Shown here: positions 1 to 5,408 of the stretch, one piece after another
Layout: each line of letters starts with the position of its first letter
Position numbering within the stretch: position 1 is the first letter of the stretch
Source of the DNA: Myxococcota bacterium
GTDB lineage: Bacteria; Myxococcota; UBA4151
Direction of reading: 5' to 3'
Assembly: GCA_028823075.1 (NCBI GenBank)
Contig: JAPKCE010000092.1
Coordinates: forward strand, 1-7,176
DNA length: 7,176 bases
The notes under the pieces: generated by a model
The model's input: only the letters and a program-made list of their open reading frames with translations
What the model was told of the DNA's origin: nothing
The model's database searches: none
Made by a program: the position numbers and the translations under genes

Positions 1-297
1 ACTCCCCATGTTGACTGCGGCGACCATGTCATCGTCATCAACGCTGAGAAGGTTGCAGTGACCGGACGTAAAGAAGAGAACAAACTTTACTACTGGCACA
101 CCAACTGGGTGGGCGGCATCAAACACCGCACCGTCGAAGAGAAACGCGCCACCGACCCCGCCTTCCTAATTACCAACGCGGTCAAAGGCATGCTTCCCAA
201 GAATCGTTTGGGTCGCGCCATGCTTAAGAAACTGCACGTGTACGTCGGCGCAGAGCATACCCACGAGGGTCAAGCTCCGCAGTCGCTGGAGATTTAA
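1..297 (+). CDS. rplM: 50S ribosomal protein L13, 3' part (5' end outside window)
   Basis: L13 is an early-assembling protein of the large ribosomal subunit that binds 23S rRNA. The frame is open from base 1 and gives 98 residues before TAA at 295-297. A complete L13 has about 140-145 residues, so roughly the first 45 are cut off by the window edge. Diagnostic family sequence is visible: HVDCGDHVIVINAEKV at the start, then VTGRKEENKLYYWHT, the GGIKHRT segment, AVKGMLPKNRLGRAML and the C-terminal HVYVGAEHTHEGQAPQSLEI. An internal ATG-free start near base 58 would be wrong, because the L13 core begins well upstream of it. The stop lies one base before rpsI, the usual L13-S9 operon arrangement. 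Family identity is essentially certain. Confidence 0.98.
   Translation, partial: TPHVDCGDHVIVINAEKVAVTGRKEENKLYYWHTNWVGGIKHRTVEEKRATDPAFLITNAVKGMLPKNRLGRAMLKKLHVYVGAEHTHEGQAPQSLEI
288..291 (+). promoter_or_regulatory. Shine-Dalgarno of rpsI inside the end of rplM
   Basis: GGAG lies in the last codons of rplM, seven bases before the rpsI ATG at 299. With only one base between the rplM stop and this ATG, the site lies within translated sequence, which supports coupled synthesis of L13 and S9. Confidence 0.7.
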
Positions 298-298
298 G

Positions 299-688
299 AT
301 GACTTCTGTTTACGCTACTGGTCGCCGCAAGACGGCCACCGCCCGCGTCACCATGACCCCCGGCTCCGGCAAGGTTACGGTCAACGGTATGCCCGCCGAC
401 AAGTACTTCGGTCGCGCCGTGCATATCCTGATTCTCAACCAACCTTTCGAGGTGACTGAGACGCTTGAGCAGTTTGACATTGTCGCACGCTGCGATGGTG
501 GCGGCAAAAGCGGACAAGCCGGCGCCATGCGTCACGGCATCGCCCGCTGCTTGAATAACGCAGATCGCGATACCTATCGCCCAACGCTTAAAAAAGCAGG
601 TCACCTTACCCGCGACGCCCGTATGGTCGAGCGTAAGAAGTACGGTCAGCCTGGCGCCCGTAAGAAGTTCCAGTTCTCGAAGCGCTAA
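299..688 (+). CDS. rpsI: 30S ribosomal protein S9
   Basis: S9 belongs to the small ribosomal subunit head, and its C-terminal tail reaches the P-site tRNA. The product has 129 residues, the normal family length. Visible hallmarks are ATGRRKTATARV near the N-terminus, the central GGGKSGQAGAMRHGIARCL block, ERKKYGQPGARKKFQFSKR at the end, and the universally conserved C-terminal Ser-Lys-Arg. The ATG at 299 follows the rplM stop by one base and has GGAG seven bases upstream, so the start is secure. It is co-transcribed with rplM, and a strong intrinsic terminator 30 bases after its stop closes the operon. Nothing unusual is seen in it. Confidence 0.99.
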   Translation: MTSVYATGRRKTATARVTMTPGSGKVTVNGMPADKYFGRAVHILILNQPFEVTETLEQFDIVARCDGGGKSGQAGAMRHGIARCLNNADRDTYRPTLKKAGHLTRDARMVERKKYGQPGARKKFQFSKR

Positions 689-718
689 GCTTCGTCGAAA
701 CCGCCAACTTCTGTGGCT

Positions 719-757
719 CACAAAACCTCGACATGGATTCGAGGTTTTGTGCTTTTT
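719..757 (+). terminator. Rho-independent terminator of the rplM-rpsI operon
   Basis: A perfect 13-bp stem is formed by CACAAAACCTCGA (719-731) and TCGAGGTTTTGTG (739-751) around a 7-base loop. After one C comes a run of five T (753-757). It lies 30 bases downstream of the rpsI stop on the same strand. The stem length and T-tract make this a confident intrinsic terminator. Confidence 0.92.
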
Positions 758-833
758 CCCCTCTTTGATGATTTCAATTTGAGGGGTTTCGCACGAGCCA
801 CAGCGCTGTTAGTTTACCGCCACGGAGGAACTT
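758..833 (+). other. Short intergenic region before the middle operon; promoter not resolved
   Basis: These 76 bases separate the terminator from the ATG at 834 and must carry any promoter of the downstream operon. No convincing sigma-70 -35/-10 pair with 16-18 base spacing was found. TTGAGG (779-784) resembles a -35 box but has no matching -10 at the right distance. The region contains the right arm (795-803) of a 9-bp inverted repeat whose left arm lies just before the terminator stem (711-719). A promoter here is inferred from layout, not seen. Confidence 0.4.
824..828 (+). promoter_or_regulatory. Strong Shine-Dalgarno for the gene at 834
   Basis: GGAGG followed by AACTT places a near-consensus ribosome binding site five bases before the ATG at 834. 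It fixes the start of the secreted protein and marks it as an independently initiated first gene, unlike the weakly preceded genes downstream. Confidence 0.85.
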
Positions 834-1844
834 ATGGGAATCACATTAATCGCGGCTCTTCTACTCGGCGCAACCAGTAGCGAACCGGTTTTCGATTACG
901 ATCGGCCTTTTGTTTACAACTCGGCGGGAACGCTCAAAAAAGACGACCTGCTCTTCCCCTTGGTCATTGGCTATCCGTCGCCGCAGATGACCCGGCGTAA
1001 CTTTGCCTTTGGTCTCACCGACAAGATGACCGTCGAGAGCTCTCTCATGCTCAACCTTTTGTTGGTGACCAACCTGCGTCTTAAAATGCGCATGGTGAAC
1101 TCGCCGAGCTTCATTATGTCTCTGGCGCCGGAGCTGATCTACAACCCTGATCTCAACGGCAACAACGATGACTATACGTTACTCGGAATCTCCTTGCCGA
1201 TGACCGTAAAAATGGAACGTGGCAGCTTCCTCTCACTGACCCCAGGCTACCGTCGCTCGATGAAGGGCGTGAGCAATATGTCCACGAGCCAAGCGCAAGA
1301 TATCCTGCGTTTCGGTGTCAACCAACCTTGGGTCGACATCGATTATCTATCTGTTATCGACGACCGCAGCGCTGTGGCGCTTAACGTTCATGTCACCATC
1401 CCGGTGGGTGGCACCATCTTGGAAAACGGCGCTGAATTAGGCCCTTACACCACCTTCACCGGGAAAATGGAGTACCTTAGAGGCGTCGGTAAATCGACGC
1501 GCATCGGCTTGGCAATTCTCTACAACCCCTTGTGGCTGCCCCTGGGTTTCGATGCGCCAGAAAACAGCCCAAGCGCCGATTTCTTACCGCAATTGTCGAT
1601 TTGGTGGAAACTCCCGACCGGTAAAGCCAAGCCGAAAAAAGGTCGTCTTAGAGGCGGCAAGGTGCCGACCTTTCGCAGGGCTAAAACCGGTGGCTTAACC
1701 GGCAAGCTGAAAATGGCACCCGTCGCCCTGCCGATTCCCGCAGCGCCTGCCCCAGTTGCGGCACCAGTTGCGGCACCGGTTGTGGCACCGGTTGCGCCGA
1801 CCCCGGAACCCGCACCGGCTCCGGTCGGCCCTGACGACAAGTAG
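834..1844 (+). CDS. Secreted, probably outer-membrane beta-barrel-like protein with cationic linker and Pro/Ala tail; unknown function
   Basis: I do not recognise a named family for this 336-residue protein. Residues 1 to about 16 are hydrophobic (GITLIAALLLGATS) and look like a signal peptide, although the n-region has no Lys or Arg. Residues about 20-260 show many alternating polar/nonpolar stretches, such as VESSLMLNLLLVTNLRLKM and SRIGLAILYNP-like segments, ending in QLSIWWKLPTG. This would suit a small beta-barrel or an OM-associated beta protein. Residues 264-293 form a strongly basic linker with about twelve Lys/Arg and no acidic residue. Residues from about 295 to the end are Pro/Ala-rich with tandem PVAA-type repeats, ending in acidic PDDK. 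The tail could cross the periplasm or touch peptidoglycan, but this is inference. The GGAGG site fixes the start. A lipoprotein gene follows 11 bases after the stop. Confidence 0.82.
   Translation: MGITLIAALLLGATSSEPVFDYDRPFVYNSAGTLKKDDLLFPLVIGYPSPQMTRRNFAFGLTDKMTVESSLMLNLLLVTNLRLKMRMVNSPSFIMSLAPELIYNPDLNGNNDDYTLLGISLPMTVKMERGSFLSLTPGYRRSMKGVSNMSTSQAQDILRFGVNQPWVDIDYLSVIDDRSAVALNVHVTIPVGGTILENGAELGPYTTFTGKMEYLRGVGKSTRIGLAILYNPLWLPLGFDAPENSPSADFLPQLSIWWKLPTGKAKPKKGRLRGGKVPTFRRAKTGGLTGKLKMAPVALPIPAAPAPVAAPVAAPVVAPVAPTPEPAPAPVGPDDK
1752..1799 (+). repeat. Four tandem 12-bp units encoding PVAA-type repeats
   Basis: Units at 1752-1763, 1764-1775, 1776-1787 and 1788-1799 read CCAGTTGCGGCA twice, then CCGGTTGTGGCA and CCGGTTGCGCCG. 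They encode P-V-A-A, P-V-A-A, P-V-V-A and P-V-A-P at residues 307-322 of the secreted protein. The first two units are identical at the DNA level, which suggests recent duplication. The unit length is a multiple of three, so copy-number change would keep the frame. Confidence 0.9.
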
Positions 1845-1855
1845 AGAGCTGCCTT

Positions 1856-2506
1856 ATGCGCCTTCTAATCGCCGCGCTGTTCTGTCTCAGCATCGCTGCC
1901 TGCAGCGGCTGCTCTTCTTGCAGCAAAGATCCCCCCGCTGAAACCGCTGATGCAGGCTCGGGTGTGACGCCTATACCGGTTGGCAGCGCCGCTAAGCCGA
2001 CCGATACCGGCGAGCAACTCAAAGCCGAAATCAAAGGCCAAATCACCCTGCGTGCGCTGGGCTGGGCCAAAAAGCCCGAAAAAACTCGACCGATGAAACC
2101 CGCTGATGCCCGGGCGAGAAAAGCGCTTGGCCAAGCTATGGCCGGCTACCGTTTTGCGCTCACGGGCGAGTCCCGACTGATGTTGCAACCCTTAACTCCT
2201 ACGCCTCTTCCGCCACATACGATTATCCGCAGCGAATTTTTGGGGCTGCAACAATCCGAGATTAAATTCGCCGTGCCGGATCCGGGTGGACAAGCGGTCA
2301 TGGCCACCGGTCGTATGATGGTGGGCAGCATCGCCATCACACCAATGCATACGAGGCGTTGCGTGAGCGACGCCTTGGAACGCATCGTCAAAGAGGCGCG
2401 CGGATCGGGGCAACTCCTACCCCTCTCCATCGGCCAGCCCCGCCTTGAAAAGGGCATCCTTTTAATCGACGTCGTAGCCCGGGTTTTTCACGACGGCGCA
2501 CCGTGA
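1856..2506 (+). CDS. Lipoprotein of unknown function with N-terminal cysteine cluster
   Basis: The product has 216 residues and no family that I recognise. MRLLIAALFCLSIAAC is a textbook lipoprotein signal peptide with lipobox I-A-A-C, making Cys16 the predicted lipidated residue after signal peptidase II cleavage. Cys19 and Cys22 follow in a C-x2-C-x2-C pattern (CSGCSSC). Lys24 and Asp25 come next, then a low-complexity Pro/Ala/Thr linker to about residue 50. The remainder, about 55-216, looks like a folded alpha/beta domain ending in VVARVFHDGAP. The ATG is 11 bases after the preceding stop, with a modest GAGAG at 1844-1848. The last bases overlap the next start in GTGA. Together with the preceding gene it may form an envelope pair, inferred from adjacency only. 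Confidence 0.83.
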   Translation: MRLLIAALFCLSIAACSGCSSCSKDPPAETADAGSGVTPIPVGSAAKPTDTGEQLKAEIKGQITLRALGWAKKPEKTRPMKPADARARKALGQAMAGYRFALTGESRLMLQPLTPTPLPPHTIIRSEFLGLQQSEIKFAVPDPGGQAVMATGRMMVGSIAITPMHTRRCVSDALERIVKEARGSGQLLPLSIGQPRLEKGILLIDVVARVFHDGAP

Positions 2507-3876
2507 ACGCCAGCTTAGCGGCTGACTTACACCGCCTCCTTGGGCCTCAAGGTTTTATCGACGACAGCGAGCGATGCGCTGCTTACGGTGGTGATTACAG
2601 CGCTGAATTGGCCTGCCCCCCACTGGCGGTCGCACGCCCTAAAAATAGCGAGCAGGCGGCTCAGCTTATCAGCTATCTATACCGCGTCGGCCAGCCGATG
2701 ACCCTGCGCGGCGCGGGCACCGGAAAAGCTGGAGGCTGCGTACCTAGCGAGGGCTCAATCGTCATCTGCAGCGAGCGTATGAACGCAGCGCCACAACTAA
2801 GCGCCCAGGACTTAACGCTCCGAGCACCCTCAGGGTTAATCGCCGCTGAACTCGATCGATGCGCTGCTGAGGTCGGGTTGTTCTACCCCCCCGACCCAAA
2901 CAGCCTGACGATTAGCAGCATCGGCGGCAACGTGGCGACCAACGCCGGCGGGCCACGAGCGTTGAAATACGGACTTACAGGACATTACCTACTCGGGCTC
3001 ACTTATATCGGCGCCGATGGTGCGCTCATCAAGGCGGGTTCGCGCAGTATTAAATGCGTCGCCGGAAGCAACCTTAGCGGGCTTATGCTTGGCTCCGAAG
3101 GCTGCTTTGGGCTCATCACCGAAGTCACAATGAGGCTGATCCCGCGGCCGCGCTGCATACAAACCGCGCTCATCACCTTCGATAGCAGCACGTCGGCGGT
3201 TGCGGCGGTCGGCAACTTATTCGCCTGTGGTGTCCTGCCGCGCACGGCCGAACTGCTCGACGAACTCAGCTGCGAAACCATCAAACAGAGTTCAAGCCAC
3301 GCCCTCCCCGCTTCTTGCAAAGCAGCACTCATCCTCGAAACCGATGGTAGCGAAGAACAAGCCATGGACGACCTGGTGACCCTTGCAAGGGCCTGTGAAC
3401 AAAGCGCTAAAGTCGAGGTGTTGCTGGCTCAAAATAGTGCTGAACGCGAGCGGATTTGGGCGCCGAGGCGTCTACTCTCGGAAGCCTTCAGGGCGCGCCG
3501 CGCCTTCAAGGTGAGCGAGGATATCGCCGTTCCCCGGGGCCTGCTCAGCGAAGCCTTGAGCCAATTGCGCGCGGCTGCGGTGCAGACGCCTTTTGAAGTG
3601 GCGACTTACGGCCACGCGGGCGACGGAAACCTACACGTTAACATCCTCTATGATGAGCAGCATCAAAGGCCCGAAGTCGAAGCCTTGCAAGACGAAGTGT
3701 TTCGCATCGCTATCGGCCTAGGCGGCACGATCACCGGGGAGCACGGTGTCGGCTTAGCCAAACGCCACGCACTTCCCTGGGAACTTGGAGCCGCGCGCAT
3801 GAACACCGAGAGGGCATTAAAAAGCGCCATGGACCCGAAGAATCTGTTCAACCCCGGAAAAGTGCTTGAGCCGTGA
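2503..3876 (+). CDS. glcD: FAD-linked 2-hydroxyacid oxidase/dehydrogenase, GlcD type (glycolate or D-lactate)
   Basis: GlcD-family flavoproteins oxidise glycolate, D-lactate or related D-2-hydroxyacids to the 2-oxoacid. They combine an N-terminal PCMH-type FAD-binding domain with a C-terminal FAD-oxidase domain. The length of 457 residues fits the family. FAD-binding signatures are RGAGTGKAGG (69-78), YPPDPNSLTISSIGGNVATN (128-147) with AGGPRALKYG just after, and GLMLGSEGCFGLITEV (193-208). The C-terminal domain has YGHAGDGNLH (369-378) and GEHGVG (412-417), where the conserved His and Glu bind substrate or metal, and it closes with MDPKNLFNPGKVL. Where GlcD usually reads GYDLTGL, this protein has GSNLSGL (188-194). 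No GlcE or iron-sulfur GlcF partner lies adjacent, so the exact substrate and electron acceptor are unknown. The GTG start overlaps the preceding TGA by 4 bases and lacks a good Shine-Dalgarno, implying coupling. Confidence 0.9.
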   Translation: MNASLAADLHRLLGPQGFIDDSERCAAYGGDYSAELACPPLAVARPKNSEQAAQLISYLYRVGQPMTLRGAGTGKAGGCVPSEGSIVICSERMNAAPQLSAQDLTLRAPSGLIAAELDRCAAEVGLFYPPDPNSLTISSIGGNVATNAGGPRALKYGLTGHYLLGLTYIGADGALIKAGSRSIKCVAGSNLSGLMLGSEGCFGLITEVTMRLIPRPRCIQTALITFDSSTSAVAAVGNLFACGVLPRTAELLDELSCETIKQSSSHALPASCKAALILETDGSEEQAMDDLVTLARACEQSAKVEVLLAQNSAERERIWAPRRLLSEAFRARRAFKVSEDIAVPRGLLSEALSQLRAAAVQTPFEVATYGHAGDGNLHVNILYDEQHQRPEVEALQDEVFRIAIGLGGTITGEHGVGLAKRHALPWELGAARMNTERALKSAMDPKNLFNPGKVLEP

Positions 3877-4727
3877 GCCACACCATCGGATCGATTTTGC
3901 AAATCAGCGAAGATTGGCTGGCTCAACGCAACGTTGATTCACCCAAAGTCGACGCTGGCTTTTTACTGGCACATGCCCTGGGCCTGCCCCGGCTTCAGCT
4001 CTATTTGCAGACCGAGCGTCCCCTCAGCGAGGACGAGTTAGCGGTTTTTAGACCGCTTTTACAACGACGTGGCAAGCGTGAGCCGGTGTCGAAGATTGTC
4101 GGGCTCAAGGGCTTTTGGAATCATGACTTCGAAGTGACGCAGGCGGTTTTATCGCCGCGCTCCGACAGCGAGATTCTGATTGAAACCGCCTTGGCCTTGG
4201 AGCTTGGCGACGATGCAAACGTCATCGACCTTTGCACCGGCAGCGCTTGTTTGGCGGTAAGCTTGGCCGCTGAGAAACCAACCTGGCACTTGGTCGCTAC
4301 AGACTGCAGCGCCGAAGCCCTCGAGGTTGCCGCTCGTAATCTGAAGCGTTGCGACGTTGAAGAACGAATTGAACTGCTCTGCGGCGACCTTTTTGCGGGC
4401 GCCGAAGGCTGTTTTGATCTGATCATCAGCAATCCGCCCTATATTGCCGAGTTTGAGCGCGAGAGCTTGGACCCGGAGGTGCTTTTACACGATCCTGCCA
4501 TCGCGCTTTTCTCCGGTGCAGACGGGCTTGACCTCATGCGCCGAGTGGTCAAGGAAGCCCCGCCTAGGCTCAAAGAGCGAGGCTGGTTGTTGCTCGAACA
4601 TGGATGCGATCAAGCCCCGGCGGTCGCCGAGTTGATGGGCGCTCACGGCTTTGTCGACGTGGTTTGTAAACGCGATTTAGCAGGGCGTGAACGAGCGACT
4701 CTAGGGCGCCTGCCCAGCGTCGACTAA
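3873..4727 (+). CDS. prmC: Peptide chain release factor N5-glutamine methyltransferase (PrmC/HemK)
   Basis: PrmC uses S-adenosylmethionine to methylate the glutamine of the GGQ motif in release factors RF1 and RF2, which aids translation termination. The 284 residues match the family. An N-terminal helical release-factor-binding domain (about 1-75) is followed by EPVSKIVGLKGFWNHDFEV and then the methyltransferase fold. Motif I reads DLCTGSACLAV (119-129), Asp144 is the likely SAM-ribose ligand, and NPPY (187-190) is the catalytic motif. LFSGADGLDLMRRVV and a LLLEHG strand follow. Motif I is usually DLGTGSG and the hinge usually PRPETE. Here they are DLCTGSA and SPRSDSE, and the Cys variant recalls PrmB. 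The N-terminal domain, gene length and GADGLD segment favour PrmC. The GTG start overlaps glcD in GTGA. The 3' end overlaps the opposite-strand lipoprotein gene by 27 bp. Confidence 0.92.
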   Translation: MSHTIGSILQISEDWLAQRNVDSPKVDAGFLLAHALGLPRLQLYLQTERPLSEDELAVFRPLLQRRGKREPVSKIVGLKGFWNHDFEVTQAVLSPRSDSEILIETALALELGDDANVIDLCTGSACLAVSLAAEKPTWHLVATDCSAEALEVAARNLKRCDVEERIELLCGDLFAGAEGCFDLIISNPPYIAEFERESLDPEVLLHDPAIALFSGADGLDLMRRVVKEAPPRLKERGWLLLEHGCDQAPAVAELMGAHGFVDVVCKRDLAGRERATLGRLPSVD

Positions 4728-4934
4728 ATAGCCCAAGCCCAAGCTTTTCAAATCGATCATGTTGCGTTCAACGCTGGCTTCGTCGCGCTGTAAAGCGTTG
4801 AGATCGGGGATGGGGGGTTTGGCCAGTTCCGGCAACTCGACCACGGTTCCCGCCTCAGGGTCTTGGGCGATCGGCGTCAACAGGTCGGGGCCGCAACGAC
4901 AACCGACGAGCAAAAGCAACAAAGTCGTTCTCAC
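4701..4934 (-). CDS. Small putative lipoprotein at the end of the type III secretion operon
   Basis: I know of no family for this 77-residue product. The chosen start is GTG at 4934-4932, which overlaps the sctO stop in GTGA, the same junction type used twice in the facing operon. An in-frame TTG at 4949 would add five residues. MRTTLLLLLVGC is a short hydrophobic signal with lipobox L-V-G-C, giving a mature protein that begins CRCGPDLL. The rest is Pro/Leu/Glu-rich and mostly polar, ending KSLGLGYLVDAGQAP. The signal is unusually short (11 residues), or 16 if TTG is used. The last 27 bases lie inside the 3' end of prmC on the other strand. The position suggests an accessory envelope component of the secretion system, but this is guesswork. 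It is too small to be SctJ, the usual T3S lipoprotein. Coding status rests on the lipobox and the coupled start. Confidence 0.68.
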   Translation of the reverse strand: MRTTLLLLLVGCRCGPDLLTPIAQDPEAGTVVELPELAKPPIPDLNALQRDEASVERNMIDLKSLGLGYLVDAGQAP

Positions 4935-5407
4935 TTTTTCCGCAACCAAAGGCTTTGGGCGATGTCATCCGCCTCGTCTTCTTCACGCCTACGGCGCACG
5001 ATCTTACGCTCTTCAAGCCATTTTTCTTTGTGTTTGAGTAGCGCCTCTTCTTCAGTTTTGGCGCTCACTAAGCCCTCGTTCGCTTGGCGCAAAACCTCCT
5101 GGGCCTGTTCAAGGTTGCGCTGCGCATCTAAAACGCTCTGTGCGGCGCTTTCTCGTTCGGCGGTGAGGCGTTTTACGAACTGCTCGCGACTCTGAATGAT
5201 GGCGATGGTCAAGCCCTCACCGCCATAAAGCTCGCCCTTAGCTGCATCGAGTTTGGCAGCGCAGCCCTGCTCGAAACGCTCTGCCGCCTCGAGCTGTTTT
5301 TGGGCTTTTGTTTGGGCAGTTTGAGCGCGCGCCAGTTCGCTCTCGGCATCCTGCCGAGCACGCAAACGTAATTTGAGCAGCGCGGTTAGCCGGTAGCTCT
5401 CAGCCAT
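4931..5407 (-). CDS. sctO: Type III secretion stalk protein, SctO/FliJ family
   Basis: SctO/FliJ is the central coiled coil that inserts into the ATPase hexamer and links ATP hydrolysis to the export gate. The product has 158 residues, close to the usual 140-160. YRLTALLKLRLRARQDAESE (5-24) matches the N-terminal pattern of the family. Two long, charged heptad-like helices run from about 5-57 and 67-150, separated by a Gly-rich turn near 58-65 (GELYGGEG), as expected for an antiparallel hairpin. The C-terminal part, with KHKEKWLEERK followed by a cluster of Arg and Glu, fits SctO proteins. The start is the ATG at 5407, one base after the ATPase stop. A longer frame reaching 5590 would overlap the ATPase and adds no family-like sequence. 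There is no obvious Shine-Dalgarno, so coupling to the ATPase is likely. Family sequences diverge strongly, so order next to the ATPase is key support. Confidence 0.87.
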   Translation of the reverse strand: MAESYRLTALLKLRLRARQDAESELARAQTAQTKAQKQLEAAERFEQGCAAKLDAAKGELYGGEGLTIAIIQSREQFVKRLTAERESAAQSVLDAQRNLEQAQEVLRQANEGLVSAKTEEEALLKHKEKWLEERKIVRRRREEDEADDIAQSLWLRKK

Positions 5408-5408
5408 T

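Noticed and set aside
224..721. 165-residue open frame on the - strand across rpsI
   Set aside because: It lies antisense to the certain rpsI gene and the end of rplM, has no family resemblance, and is explained by the high-GC codon pattern of the real genes.
779..815. Possible sigma-70 promoter with TTGAGG as -35 box
   Set aside because: At 17 bases spacing the -10 position reads AGCGCT. TAGTTT further on is 25 bases away and matches poorly.
1681..2070. 129-residue open frame on the - strand over the Pro/Ala repeat tail and lipoprotein start
   Set aside because: Its composition mirrors the repeat DNA on the other strand, and it has no start site or domain support.
4704..4715. GGGC-GCCT-GCCC hairpin near the junction of the converging operons
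   Set aside because: It has only four base pairs and no T-tract on either strand, so it is not credible as a terminator.
4759..5195. Two overlapping + strand open frames (92 and 110 residues) opposite sctO and the small lipoprotein
   Set aside because: No signal, domain or ribosome site was found. The - strand frames there have a coiled-coil pattern, a lipobox and coupled junctions.
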